Assembly (NCBI RefSeq): GCF_024320865.1
Contig: NZ_JANDBD010000007.1
Location: 124,001 to 188,000 of the forward strand
Length of the DNA: 64,000 nt
Direction: 5' to 3'
Source of the DNA: Mycolicibacterium arenosum
Lineage (GTDB): Bacteria; Actinomycetota; Actinomycetes; Mycobacteriales; Mycobacteriaceae
Part shown: positions 55,757 through 64,000 of the stretch, piece after piece
How positions within the stretch are numbered: position 1 is the stretch's first letter
Layout of the letters: the number at the start of each line of letters is the position of its first letter
The notes under the pieces: generated by a model
Told to the model about the DNA's origin: nothing
The model's input: only the letters and a program-made list of their open reading frames with translations
Databases searched by the model: none
Made by a program: the position numbers and the translations under genes

Positions 55757-56895
55757 CCGACCCACACGAACCGATGCTCGAACGGCGAGCACTGCGAATC
55801 GAGCAGAACAGCCACACTCCGTTGTATCTCTTCGCGCTTGCAGCAGACGAGGTCGGTCTCGTCGCGGACGTCGCGCGGATTTCGCGAGACGAAGCGGGCA
55901 AGTTGATCGGCTACCAACGCGGAGAACGCAGGAACCATGTCAAGCAGATCCTGGACTACCTCAACTCGGGCGAGGTGGTGTTCCCGAATGGTCTCATCCT
56001 TGCGCTTCCCGACACAGTGCGATTCCGGTCCAGTCGCGGACCGGCGACCACCGACGGCCTCGCCACAGCCGGCACTCTCGAGATCCCGCTTCCCACCAAC
56101 GATTCCGACCCGCGCCCGGCGTGGATCGTCGATGGTCAGCAGCGGAGTCTCGCGTTAGCACGGACAAGTAACTCCAAACTTGCGGTTCCGGTGGCCGGCT
56201 TCGTCGCATCGTCATTGGAACTTCAACGCGACCAGTTCCTCCGCGTGAACACCGTCGCTCCGCTTCCAAGCAACCTCGTCACAGAACTACTGCCGGAGGT
56301 TGTATCGGCGCCGTCGCCGCGGCTGTCACAGCGCAAAATGCCGTCGGCTCTCGTCGACGTGCTGAACCGCGACCCCGAGTCCCCCTTCTTCGGACTGATC
56401 AAGAGGGCATCCACCGACCCAGATGAACGACGCGTTGCGGTCGTAACGGACAACAGTCTTGTGGAAGCGATCAAGGAGTCGCTCGAGTCGCCGTCGGGCG
56501 TCTTGTTCCCCTTCCGCAACATCGCCACCGGATCTACTGACACTGACGGAATTAGACGCATACTGCTCGTCTACTGGAAGGCCGTCCGAGCAACCTTCCC
56601 CGATGCATGGGGTCGACCCGCGACCGAATCCCGTCTCATGGGTGGTGTAGGCATTCGTGCCATGAGTCGCCTGATGGACCGCGTCATGGTGCACGTGGAC
56701 CTCTCCGATGCAGGTGCGGAAAAAGCTGCGAGACAAGAGATCATGCTCATCGCCGACCACTGCTGCTGGACGAGTGGCGTGTGGGAGGAACTTGGCTTGC
56801 CGTGGGATGAAGTCCAGAATGTCCCGAAGCACATCGCCGCGATCTCGAACTACCTCGCACGCGTCTACGTCGGCGCTCGCAAGGAGCGCAAGTGA
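55753..56895 (+). CDS. dpdB: DpdB, DGQHR/ParB-like partner of DpdA
   Basis: A 380-residue DGQHR-domain protein: YQRGERRNHVKQILDYLNSG, WIVDGQQRSLALA (D127-R131), RDQFLRVNTVAPLP, NLVTELLPEV and a conserved ESRLMGGVGIRAMSRLMDRV near residue 300. DGQHR proteins relate to ParB/sulfiredoxin-like folds and to DndB. In the Dpd system DpdB is an ATPase required with DpdA for base insertion. GTG start overlaps the dpdC stop (GTGA) and its own stop overlaps dpdA (GTGA). Two paralogues follow in this window. Confidence 0.9.
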   Translation: MTDPHEPMLERRALRIEQNSHTPLYLFALAADEVGLVADVARISRDEAGKLIGYQRGERRNHVKQILDYLNSGEVVFPNGLILALPDTVRFRSSRGPATTDGLATAGTLEIPLPTNDSDPRPAWIVDGQQRSLALARTSNSKLAVPVAGFVASSLELQRDQFLRVNTVAPLPSNLVTELLPEVVSAPSPRLSQRKMPSALVDVLNRDPESPFFGLIKRASTDPDERRVAVVTDNSLVEAIKESLESPSGVLFPFRNIATGSTDTDGIRRILLVYWKAVRATFPDAWGRPATESRLMGGVGIRAMSRLMDRVMVHVDLSDAGAEKAARQEIMLIADHCCWTSGVWEELGLPWDEVQNVPKHIAAISNYLARVYVGARKERK

Positions 56896-58133
56896 GGTTC
56901 TACTTTCCGGACAGCCAAGATCAAGTCAGTCCGACGTACGACTTCATCCACGACGAGCACTCACCACTGCGTGTCCGCCAGCGCGACGACCGTTACGCCC
57001 ACGAAGTGCTTACTGCCCAGGCTTACAACGGCGTGCTGGTGTCTAAGGCGATTGTCGACGGATCGATCAAAGGGGTTGGCAAGTACTCGATGCCCCAACG
57101 ACAACGGATGTACCGACTGGGGGTTCGTGGATTCCTTCGGCTTCCGGACGGTGTTGCCACACTGGGTGACTGCGGTGCGTTCAACTACGTCAACGAACCC
57201 GAACCTCCCTACACCGTCCATGAAGTCCTCGACTTCTACGAGCAGTGTGGTTTCGACGCGGGCGTGAGCGTCGACCACATCATCTTGGGATTCCGAAGGG
57301 ACCTCAGTGAGGCGCCGGATGAGTGGAAGGAGCGTCGGTCGATATCGCTGACCTACGCAGAGAAGTTCAAAGCCGCGGCGGACGATCGGGGCACCAATCT
57401 CGTCCCCTACGGAGCTGCGCAGGGTTGGGATCCGGCAAGCTACGCCGACAGCGTGCGCCAGTTGCAAGACATGGGCTACGACCACATCGCACTCGGCGGC
57501 ATGGTCTCGTTGAAGACAACCGACATCCTGGCCTGCCTGTTCGCGATTGACCGAGTTCGCCACCCCGAGACCCGCTTACACCTCTTAGGAATCACTCGCA
57601 TCGAGGCGATGGCCGAGTTCGAAACACTCGGCGTTGCAAGCTTCGACAGCACATCGGCCTTCCGTCAGTCGTTCATGGACGACCGCGATAACTATCACAC
57701 GTTAGAGAAGCACTACGCGGCGATCAAAGTGCCCCAGGTCGATGGCAACGTGTCGCTCAAACGAGCGATTCTGTCGGGGAAAGTGTCTCAACGTGAAGCA
57801 GTGCTCGCGGAGCGTGACAGCCTTCAGGCGCTCCGCTCGTTCGATCGCGGAGAGTGCACCCTCGACGAAACCTTGAACGCAGTGATCGCTTACGAAGATG
57901 TCGTCGGTGTGAAGAGGTCATACCGCGATCTATATCTCGAGACATTGCGGGCCGCCCCTTGGCGCAAGTGCGAGTGCGGACTCTGTGAGAAGCACGGTGT
58001 GGAGATGGTCATTTTTCGTGCGAGCGAACGCAACAAGCGGCGAGGCTTCCACAACTTGTCGGTACTGGCGAAGAAGATGAAGAAGCTCAAGCCGGCGACG
58101 ATTCCGGTTCTCGAAAGGACAGTCAGTGGCTGA
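56892..58133 (+). CDS. dpdA: DpdA, DNA guanine transglycosylase (TGT paralogue)
   Basis: A 413-residue TIM-barrel enzyme related to tRNA-guanine transglycosylase. ATLGDCGAFNYV bears the first catalytic Asp (TGT: DSGGFQ), and VASFDSTSAFR bears the nucleophilic Asp. Between them are VSVDHIILGFRR, IALGGMVSLKT and LHLLGITRIEAM. A metal site CECGLCEKHGVEM near residue 355 matches the TGT zinc site in part. It replaces guanine in DNA by preQ0. Starts at GTG overlapping dpdB; overlaps the second DpdB-like gene by eight bases. It is the marker gene of the system. Confidence 0.93.
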   Translation: MRFYFPDSQDQVSPTYDFIHDEHSPLRVRQRDDRYAHEVLTAQAYNGVLVSKAIVDGSIKGVGKYSMPQRQRMYRLGVRGFLRLPDGVATLGDCGAFNYVNEPEPPYTVHEVLDFYEQCGFDAGVSVDHIILGFRRDLSEAPDEWKERRSISLTYAEKFKAAADDRGTNLVPYGAAQGWDPASYADSVRQLQDMGYDHIALGGMVSLKTTDILACLFAIDRVRHPETRLHLLGITRIEAMAEFETLGVASFDSTSAFRQSFMDDRDNYHTLEKHYAAIKVPQVDGNVSLKRAILSGKVSQREAVLAERDSLQALRSFDRGECTLDETLNAVIAYEDVVGVKRSYRDLYLETLRAAPWRKCECGLCEKHGVEMVIFRASERNKRRGFHNLSVLAKKMKKLKPATIPVLERTVSG

Positions 58134-59226
58134 TAGATACGAGATCAAGGTTCCCGCTCTCGAGGTGCGGCAGGGCGAGCGACGCATTTATTGCTTCGCG
58201 GTCGACGGGAAGCGTCTGCTCGACTTCACAGCCGTTTCGCGTGTAAAGCGAACCGACGAGGGCAGTCTCGATGGCTATCAGCGCCCAGAGGTCATGAGCC
58301 ACATTCGGGCTATCCGGCGATACATCGAGTCGCCCGAGGCGATGCTGCCGAACGCCGTCGTCTTGGCGTTCGATCCGCGCGTGCGCTTTGTGCCAGCGCG
58401 GCGAAAGAGTCCCGTTGACTACTCGGTAATGGGCGAGCTCGTGATCCCCGTGGACGAGTCGCTTCCCGAGTCCGAAAAGCCAGCGCTTCTGGTAGACGGC
58501 CAGCAGCGTACGGCCGCGATTCGGGATGCCGATGTCGCCGAATTCCCAGTTGCAGCAGTCGCTTTCATCGCATCCGGGTCTGAGGAGCAGCGCTCACAGT
58601 TCATCCTGGTGAACAACACCAAACCCCTGCCCAAAGGGCTCATCCACGAACTGCTGCCCGATGCCACAGGGCACCTGCCACCAAAGTACGCGCGGCGCCA
58701 ACTGCCGGCCCAGGTGATGGTAAGACTGAACTTGGACACGGACAGTCCGTTCCGCGGAGCAATAGCCACGCCAACTTCGCCGGACGGGTACATTAAGGAC
58801 AACAGTGTCCTCAAGATGATCGAGAACAGCCTGTACGACGGTGCGCTGTACCAGTACCGGGACCCAGAGGACGGGTCAGGCGACATCGAAGAAATGGTGT
58901 TGCACCTGAAGATCTTTTGGAACCTCGTCGAGGCCACTTGGCCGATCGAGTGGAAACTCATTCCAAGGAAATCGCGGTTGACACACGGCGTAGGGATCCA
59001 GTCCTTGGGCTACGTCATGGACGCGATTACCGAAGGCTATAGTACAGATACCTTGCCAGATATTGGGATTGATCGTCGGTTATCTGCGCTATGCGAAGTT
59101 ACTTCATGGACAAGTGGCACGTGGGAGCTGGCGCCAGATGATCACCGTCGTTGGAACACGCTTCAAAATACGCCTAACGACATCAAGCTTTTGACTAACC
59201 TACTAACATGCGTCGCTCTTAAATAA
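58126..59226 (+). CDS. Second DpdB-like DGQHR protein
   Basis: A 366-residue paralogue of DpdB: YQRPEVMSHIRAIRRYIESP, LLVDGQQRTAAIRD (D124-R128), SQFILVNNTKPLPKGLIHEL and SRLTHGVGIQSLGYVMDAIT. It aligns along its whole length with the DpdB at 55753. The GTG start overlaps dpdA. Typical clusters that I know carry one DpdB, so this copy may have specialised, for instance in recognition of a different motif, or act as a heteromeric partner. The last 60 codons drift to an AT-richer composition, suggesting that the island border or a recombination point lies here. Confidence 0.88.
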   Translation: MADRYEIKVPALEVRQGERRIYCFAVDGKRLLDFTAVSRVKRTDEGSLDGYQRPEVMSHIRAIRRYIESPEAMLPNAVVLAFDPRVRFVPARRKSPVDYSVMGELVIPVDESLPESEKPALLVDGQQRTAAIRDADVAEFPVAAVAFIASGSEEQRSQFILVNNTKPLPKGLIHELLPDATGHLPPKYARRQLPAQVMVRLNLDTDSPFRGAIATPTSPDGYIKDNSVLKMIENSLYDGALYQYRDPEDGSGDIEEMVLHLKIFWNLVEATWPIEWKLIPRKSRLTHGVGIQSLGYVMDAITEGYSTDTLPDIGIDRRLSALCEVTSWTSGTWELAPDDHRRWNTLQNTPNDIKLLTNLLTCVALK

Positions 59227-59257
59227 GATTGGGCTACACGTCACGCTATACAGTTGA

Positions 59258-59974
59258 TCATCGACGAACAATCATGTGACGTTGGCGTACGACCCCAAAG
59301 GACTTCGGCTCGCGAAGAGCCTGCAATTCCTGAGCGTGCGCCAAGCACACAGCGATCAGATTGTCGAACTGCCAACCTCCGCCGAACCGGCTTGGTATTG
59401 ATTGCATCACGACCAATTCGCCGTAGCGAGCAGTCGAATCGCAGAGGCGGGCGTAACATCTGCCCTTCGCTCGCGCGAGCACGCAATATCTCAACTTTGG
59501 AGTAAGCCTGTGTTCGAAATATGGAACGCCGAGGTGCCAGCTTGGCAGTTTACCCTTCCCTAGATTGCACGCCTGGCAAAGGAGTTGCAGATTCGACATG
59601 GTATCCGAACCTCCGAGGGCGATCGGGACAACATGGTCGACGTGCGGATTGGTCAGAGTTGTCAACAGTGCCCCGCACAGAGCGCATCGCGAGTTTTGAC
59701 GATCCTCGAGTTCTAAGCGTTCCGCCTCATCCAACTTCAGTTCCCGGTAAGAACGGAGCGTCCCCTCTAGTTCTGAGTCGGTCGGTTCCCTGCCTAACAC
59801 AAGTTCTAGGTAGTCACGCCGTTGCCGCAAGGAAAGTATGCCACTCGGAAACAAGCGCAAGAAATTTCTTGCTCGCAACTCATCCAATTTTTCCGACACG
59901 GCGTCTAACGCCGACATTCCAATTTCAGCCGCCACGGACTCCATTGCTTGGACGCCATCATCTGCGTCGGTCAT
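59258..59974 (-). CDS. HNH endonuclease
   Basis: A 238-residue protein. Residues 1-95 are helical with a LDELRARNFLRLFPSGILSL segment. The HNH core follows: SRCALCGALLTT, NPHVDHVVPIALGGSDTMSN and LQLLCQACNLGKG, with two zinc CxxC pairs and the catalytic His-Asn-His order. The C-terminus has another cysteine set (GRCYARLCDST) and may contact DNA. It follows the DGQHR gene with a four-base overlap and ends convergent to the dpdC-B-A operon, 31 bases away. Such a DGQHR-HNH pair is a plausible restriction partner for modified or unmodified DNA; inference. Confidence 0.88.
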   Translation of the reverse strand: MTDADDGVQAMESVAAEIGMSALDAVSEKLDELRARNFLRLFPSGILSLRQRRDYLELVLGREPTDSELEGTLRSYRELKLDEAERLELEDRQNSRCALCGALLTTLTNPHVDHVVPIALGGSDTMSNLQLLCQACNLGKGKLPSWHLGVPYFEHRLTPKLRYCVLARAKGRCYARLCDSTARYGELVVMQSIPSRFGGGWQFDNLIAVCLAHAQELQALREPKSFGVVRQRHMIVRR

Positions 59975-61482
59975 TTTTTACGAGCAGCCTTCATATCAAG
60001 ATCGACGCTCGTCCTTGTCAAGAACGCTGTTAAAGCTGAGATATCTTGGCTTGTATTTTGACGCTTGGAGATCTCGTCGATATAGATAGTCTTCTGGGTC
60101 GAGGTACCCTGGGTGAACTCTTCCTGTGCCCAAATTACTTTCTCGGCCAGTCGACGAAGACTGATCTCTAATTTCGACCAAACCTCATCACCGGACAGTT
60201 CGTACCCGTCTGACAAGTAGTTTTGCAGTTTATCGATCACGACTTGAGTTATGGCACGCAATCCCGCGCCGTGCATGAGCCGAGAGTCCTTGGGTTTCTT
60301 GCCCCATGCAGTAGGCCACACATCTCTTACGGTCACGAATGCCCGCGCAATTACGGGAGTTAGCTGTGCAGGATCATTAGCTATGTCTTCCGGCAACGAC
60401 GATCTGAATATTTTCGCTACACCAAACATACTGTTATACGCAATTATTGGCGAATCCACTTTTGTGTTTGGATATTTTACCAACTGATATAACGGCGACT
60501 CCTTATCTTCCAAAGAGAGTCGCCGCACGATTTCCGCAGTAACTTGCTCATCTTTCAAATAGCCAGGAGCATCAGACATCGAAGCGAGGAGGGCCTTTGA
60601 GAAGTCGGTCGATATCTTGACGGTCTCATTTGCAACTTGAAATACACGTTTGGCCTCTTCTTCGGTACTTACTAGTGCAGACACCCCGATGTCAATAAAC
60701 GGAATCTCATCCGGTGATATCAAACTGACTGCTGCAGTTCGTTGTTGACCGTCTACCAGCAGAATGCTCTTTTCCTCATCGAACGAAGCTCCGCGCCAAG
60801 GGATGCGAAGTTCGACTACCCTCGCGCGTTGCACCAGGTCGCCCTGACCGAGGGCTACCTCTTGAAAGTCTTCAAGGGCTCGAACCACAACGAAGGAAGC
60901 GGGGAGATCTGGCGGAATCTCATCTCCTGGGTCAACGAATTGTGTCGCAGAGCTTGCCAGCACGAGTAGCACTGAGTTTGGAATATGCGAACCACTCAGA
61001 ACAGAATCCCTTATTCGCAAAACGTGCGCTTTTATCTCCGCCCGTTGGTTACCGGAGCCCGCAAGAGCGTCAAGCCTATCAATTCGCGCAAAATGGCGAA
61101 TTAACCGACCTTCTATCGAGAACTGGTAGCGACTAACACCGTCGGGTGATTGCGATTCGATGGCGTTCAGAATTAGATATTCGAATTCGCCAGACGCGCG
61201 CCTAAATAATTTGACCCCCTGCTCATCAAAGGGTCGTTGCGTCTTATTCGACGTATCCAATACGCCTTCGTCTACCAAAGTCACAAGCGCATCAACGAAG
61301 CCCTGTTCGCTTGCACCGGGTCCCCAGAGTTCGGCAAGGTCCGAAGCAGATAGGAGGGGGTCTTTGAGATTACTGAACACCTGGCGAGTGAACTGGTCCT
61401 GTGTAACAGTCTGACCCTCCCGAAGGGAGGCAGCATACGCCCTCTCCTCGTCGGAAAGGTTTGCCAACAGGTACTCGCGCAT
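59971..61482 (-). CDS. Third DGQHR-domain protein, with extra N-terminal domain
   Basis: A 503-residue protein (start ATG 61482, gaaagga eight bases upstream; ATG 61509 would add nine residues). Residues 1-120 are a helical, winged-helix-like domain not found in DpdB. The rest is the DGQHR domain: ILLVDGQQRTAAVSLI (D244), RVFQVANETVKISTDF and a conserved SRLMHGAGLRAITQVV. Clearly AT-richer than the dpd genes, with a different base use, so separately acquired. It forms a two-gene operon with the HNH endonuclease. It is either the recognition subunit of a small restriction pair or a regulator. Confidence 0.85.
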   Translation of the reverse strand: MREYLLANLSDEERAYAASLREGQTVTQDQFTRQVFSNLKDPLLSASDLAELWGPGASEQGFVDALVTLVDEGVLDTSNKTQRPFDEQGVKLFRRASGEFEYLILNAIESQSPDGVSRYQFSIEGRLIRHFARIDRLDALAGSGNQRAEIKAHVLRIRDSVLSGSHIPNSVLLVLASSATQFVDPGDEIPPDLPASFVVVRALEDFQEVALGQGDLVQRARVVELRIPWRGASFDEEKSILLVDGQQRTAAVSLISPDEIPFIDIGVSALVSTEEEAKRVFQVANETVKISTDFSKALLASMSDAPGYLKDEQVTAEIVRRLSLEDKESPLYQLVKYPNTKVDSPIIAYNSMFGVAKIFRSSLPEDIANDPAQLTPVIARAFVTVRDVWPTAWGKKPKDSRLMHGAGLRAITQVVIDKLQNYLSDGYELSGDEVWSKLEISLRRLAEKVIWAQEEFTQGTSTQKTIYIDEISKRQNTSQDISALTAFLTRTSVDLDMKAARKK

Positions 61483-61509
61483 GCCTAGAGTCCTTTCGTT
61501 CGAATGCAT

Positions 61510-62191
61510 TGATCCTGCCGGGGCAACCGAAACGTCGCTCCCCTAGTTCAGGCTAGCGGCAGTCGGGTCCTGCTACGCCGACCCGGTTGCTCGACGGGAC
61601 GCCAAGGTCGGGCGCCAGTGCGTCCAATCGCGAGTTCCACTCGCTTCGCGAGTCTCCGATCGTGTTCGTAACCACCTGATGGAAGTCCTGAGGCCGTTGC
61701 GTTCCAAGACAGAAACAAGGCCTGCTGTCAGCGACCGCGCCTCACACAAACTATCTGACACCCTCCCGCAGCAGATGACATCGTGACCCCACGTAACCGC
61801 CTGCCCGACCCCTAATCGGATACCTCGCGCCTTCTGCCACACTTCCGGCGCAGTATTCCGCCCGTTCGCACCCTCAACATCCGGATGCGTGCCGACACCG
61901 CACAGGCGAGGTTCCGAGTCCGCGACTCGCCCTCGCCCGTTCCCACACCGGCCACATTGAAAGGCGTCCGATACGAGGACTTTTCGCCCTGCCACCGCAC
62001 ACCCATCCGCCAATTTCTCGGTCTCGCCATGTCTGCCCAACACCTGTCGATGCTCGGTCCGGCCTTAACACCGGGAAGTGACTCTCCAGGTGCACAATCG
62101 TCTCGTCAGCCCACGTCCGTCTCGTCCCACGACTTCCCCACGCAAATGGAACCGTTGCGAGTTCAGGTCGGTCATCGCGACATGCTTACTC
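61510..62191. other. Gene-poor stretch
   Basis: About 680 bases without a credible gene. Several frames are open because of GC bias (for example a plus frame from 61885), but they are serine/proline/arginine-rich and lack ribosome sites. The sequence is C-rich on the plus strand. The promoter of the minus DGQHR-HNH operon must lie near 61490-61600; no clear motif is visible. This may mark the right border of the island. Confidence 0.5.
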
Positions 62192-62338
62192 TCAGGCGCC
62201 AGCGACCGATCGAGCACCGTCGGGAATCGCGACCTCCACCTGCGACTCCCGCGCCGCCAGAAAGTACATCTCCTGCGCCTGCTGCAAACTCCATCCGCGC
62301 GGTGAGTGAATCACCTCGAGAATCGTCCGGCGATACGG
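62192..62338 (-). pseudogene. Short protein-like remnant
   Basis: A reverse-strand frame without start codon reads YRRTILEVIHSPRGWSLQQA and QEMYFLAARESQVEVAIPDG, then stops at TGA 62192-62194. The composition is clearly protein-like (aromatic, aliphatic, ordered helix) while the other frames are not. A TAG interrupts the same frame just upstream, so this is a scrap of a lost gene or a fragment of a deleted neighbour. Family not recognised. Confidence 0.35.
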
Positions 62339-62415
62339 CTACACCCATCCATCGGGTGCCCTGTTGCGCAAGTCGAATAGGACGGTTCAGCCCTGCTTTG
62401 GGAAGTGTCTGCGGC

Positions 62416-62766
62416 TCAGCCCGCCAACTGTTCAACCCGCGACACGAGTAGTCGCACCTCCGCCACCGACGGCGCCAACTCGTACGCATGGAGATGCACC
62501 GCGCGACTCAGCCCATGCCACACCACTTTCGCCCGCTCCCCCAACTCCTCACCGTGGAGAGCGCCCAGCGCGACGAGCTTGGAGGTCGTCGCAGGCGGCC
62601 GATCGGAATTCACATCCGTGGACCAGTCCGCGCACTTCTCGTCCAGCCAGTCCTCGAATGCCCGGCGCGCTAACAGCGCTGCCGTCCGCGTCGCGCGCAC
62701 GCCCAACCCGTAGTCGCCGTCTAACACCTTGCTCGCGTAGTCGAGCAGTTCACGCCGCTCAGTCAC
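62416..62766 (-). CDS. Small helical partner of the AAA ATPase
   Basis: A 116-residue helical protein (start GTG 62766 in the stop codon of the ATPase, GTGA overlap). It has TERRELLDYASKVLDGDYGL, RTAALLARRAFEDWLDEKCA and HLHAYELAPSVAEVRLLVSR. No enzyme motif. The fused overlap with an SMC-like ATPase gene shows that the two products work together; the protein is probably a small regulatory or DNA-binding subunit. It stays intact while the ATPase gene is damaged. Confidence 0.7.
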   Translation of the reverse strand: MTERRELLDYASKVLDGDYGLGVRATRTAALLARRAFEDWLDEKCADWSTDVNSDRPPATTSKLVALGALHGEELGERAKVVWHGLSRAVHLHAYELAPSVAEVRLLVSRVEQLAG

Positions 62767-64000
62767 GAGGCCAGCTTCGCGAGGTCGCCGACTGCTAGCC
62801 GTGTCGAGTTCACCGCTGCCTTGAAGTCCGTGATGTCGGAATGACCGCCCTTGGCCGCAACCTTCAGCGCGTGAGCACGCGCCCCTCCCGCCAGCCACTT
62901 CCCCAGGGCGTCGGGATCCGCGCGATCCACCGCCAGGCCGAGGCGCGTCCGCGTAGTCGTCGCCTTCTCCCACTCCGCGTCGACGTCGTGCGGCGCATCC
63001 CCGTTCGTCAGCGCCTGGCGCTGAACACCTCCCACGCCGTCGCCTCTAACGCCATCCGGCACAGCATCGGCACAGCGGGCGCGTTTCACCGCCGCCGGTA
63101 CCGCCTCGTCCGCGCCGATAGCGAAGGCATCGTCGAGCAGCCGCTTGGCCGGCCTACTCGACTCCGTCACCGTCACAACGGAGTTCGCGCCCCGCGCCAC
63201 CTCGACGATCCGCGCCGGCGCACGCGATCTCCGAATCGCTGCGGGCAGCCGGTCGTCGTGGGTTAACACGATAACCTGCCGGTGCTGCGCGATCGTCGTC
63301 AGCACGTCGAGGAAGCCGTCGATCTTGCTGGGGTCCATCGCCTGGATCGGATCGTCGAGCACGAGGAAACGGAACGGGCTCTGCTCCGCCGTCGCCCGCG
63401 GGATGAAGATCGCCAGCGCGAGCGCCTGCAGCTCACCCTGACTCATCACCCCCAGCGCCTCGGTGTCGGTGCCGTCCACATCGGCCTCGAGCACCACCCG
63501 CCGCGTCGTCTTCTGGCCCATCAGCCGGATGGCCCCCAGATCGACGTTGCTCTCCTGCCGCAGCGTCGACCAGATCTTCCGCGCTCGATCCGCCAGCGGC
63601 GCGATGCGCTCGTTCCGCAACTCGCTTGCGTTGTCATGCAACCACTTCAGCGCCTCGCTCGCCACCACTCACTTCGGCTCGGCCGCCAGCGCACCCTCCG
63701 TCCGCGTGATCCACTCCGCCACCGGCAGGGCTACCGGCGCCCAGACATCCTCACGCTGCTGAATCAGCGTCGTGGCCTCCTCGCGAAGTGATTCGTACGC
63801 GGCGCGCAGCACCGGCAGCGTCTCCTCCACATGATCTGCCAGCGCCCGGTGCCCGTCAGCGGGCAGTTTCGTGAACGCCTCGAACGCCGCCCGCGCCGCG
63901 GGCAGCGTTGTCAGATCCTCGTCGGTGAGCGGCGGCGCCTCGACCTCACGAACCACGGTCATGACAGCACTTCTCGCCTGGGCCGTCGCCGCGCGGGCCG
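62763..64000 (-). pseudogene. AAA (SMC/RecF-type) ATPase gene, C-terminal part, with stop and two frameshifts
   Basis: The frame enters from beyond the right edge and reads to a TGA at 63669-63671 (end AEPK), then resumes in frame with VVASEALKWLHDNASELR, the signature region LGVMSQGELQALALAIFI and Walker B FLVLDDPIQAMDP, followed by VIVLTHDDRLPAAIRR. Near 63010-63095 the sensible frame (AVPMLCRMALEATAWEVFSARR) is out of phase with its flanks, showing a pair of compensating frameshifts. Three lesions in about 1 kb make it inactive unless the sequence is wrong. Similar large ATPases with a small downstream partner are known from defence islands; only the C-terminal part is visible here. Confidence 0.75.

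Noticed and set aside
34851..59226. Dnd phosphorothioation system
   Set aside because: DGQHR (DndB-like) proteins are present, but there is no DndA, DndC, DndD or DndE-type gene; the TGT paralogue and preQ0 genes define Dpd.
61885..62451. Plus-strand 188-residue open frame
   Set aside because: Serine/proline/arginine-rich with no ribosome site; opposite frame holds a protein-like scrap instead.
1..64000. tRNA/rRNA genes, CRISPR arrays, insertion sequences and integrases
   Set aside because: Scanned by eye for T-loop and anticodon patterns, spaced repeats, and DDE or integrase motifs; none found.

Overview
The window looks like a high-GC actinomycete chromosome of the Mycobacteriales type (Gordonia, Rhodococcus, Williamsia or Nocardia-like). 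The evidence is strong G/C third-position bias, many GTG starts, 1- and 4-base stop/start overlaps, WXG100 (type VII secretion) proteins and an AfsA-type butyrolactone gene. No rRNA, tRNA, CRISPR array or intact insertion sequence was recognised.

Layout. 1-4624: a small specialised-metabolite locus. A minus operon (AfsA hotdog protein, isoprenylcysteine-methyltransferase-like membrane enzyme, PEP/pyruvate-binding enzyme cut by the window edge) diverges from a plus pair (polyprenyl diphosphate synthase and a probable squalene/phytoene-synthase-fold protein). 4821-8251: a WXG100/polymorphic-toxin locus with a nuclease-like toxin, its probable immunity gene and further immunity-type genes (colicin-immunity family, DUF6188-like). 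8289-14125: small hypothetical and house-type genes, several of them broken. 14153-33486: accessory genes of nucleic-acid-processing type. These are a divergent Rad50-like/Mre11-like/SNF2-helicase trio, a serine alpha/beta hydrolase with a glycine-rich membrane-like segment, a 1307-residue HIT-PLD-helicase-DUF3427 fusion, a decayed OLD nuclease, a frame-disrupted uracil-DNA-glycosylase-like gene, and a UvrD helicase with a RecB-type nuclease. 33495-59226: a complete Dpd (7-deazaguanine-in-DNA) system. 59258-61482: an HNH endonuclease coupled to a third DGQHR-domain protein. 61510-64000: a gene-poor stretch and a degraded AAA ATPase locus.

How the main system works. FolE2, QueD, QueE and QueC make preQ0 from GTP. 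DpdA, a tRNA-guanine-transglycosylase paralogue, with DpdB puts preQ0 into DNA, and DpdC converts it to the amido form (established for the Dpd family). DpdE to DpdK and DpdD form the large helicase/ATPase/PLD-nuclease module linked to restriction. Here preQ0 synthesis and the restriction genes form one tightly overlapping minus-strand operon (queC-queE-queD-folE2-dpdE-F-G-H-I-J-K-D plus a GATase-like/AlbA_2 fusion). The modification genes (dpdC-dpdB-dpdA plus a second dpdB-like gene) form the divergent operon. The two share a 107-base control region with a perfect 12-base inverted repeat.

Most novel points: the GATase1-like/AlbA_2 gene at the end of the dpd operon; three DGQHR paralogues, one coupled to an HNH nuclease; the UvrD/RecB-nuclease pair converging on the island; the Mre11-like protein with degraded metal motifs; the HIT-PLD-helicase fusion; and the AfsA-plus-prenyl-synthase locus. 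Motif reading was by eye, so family names without a hallmark motif are inference.
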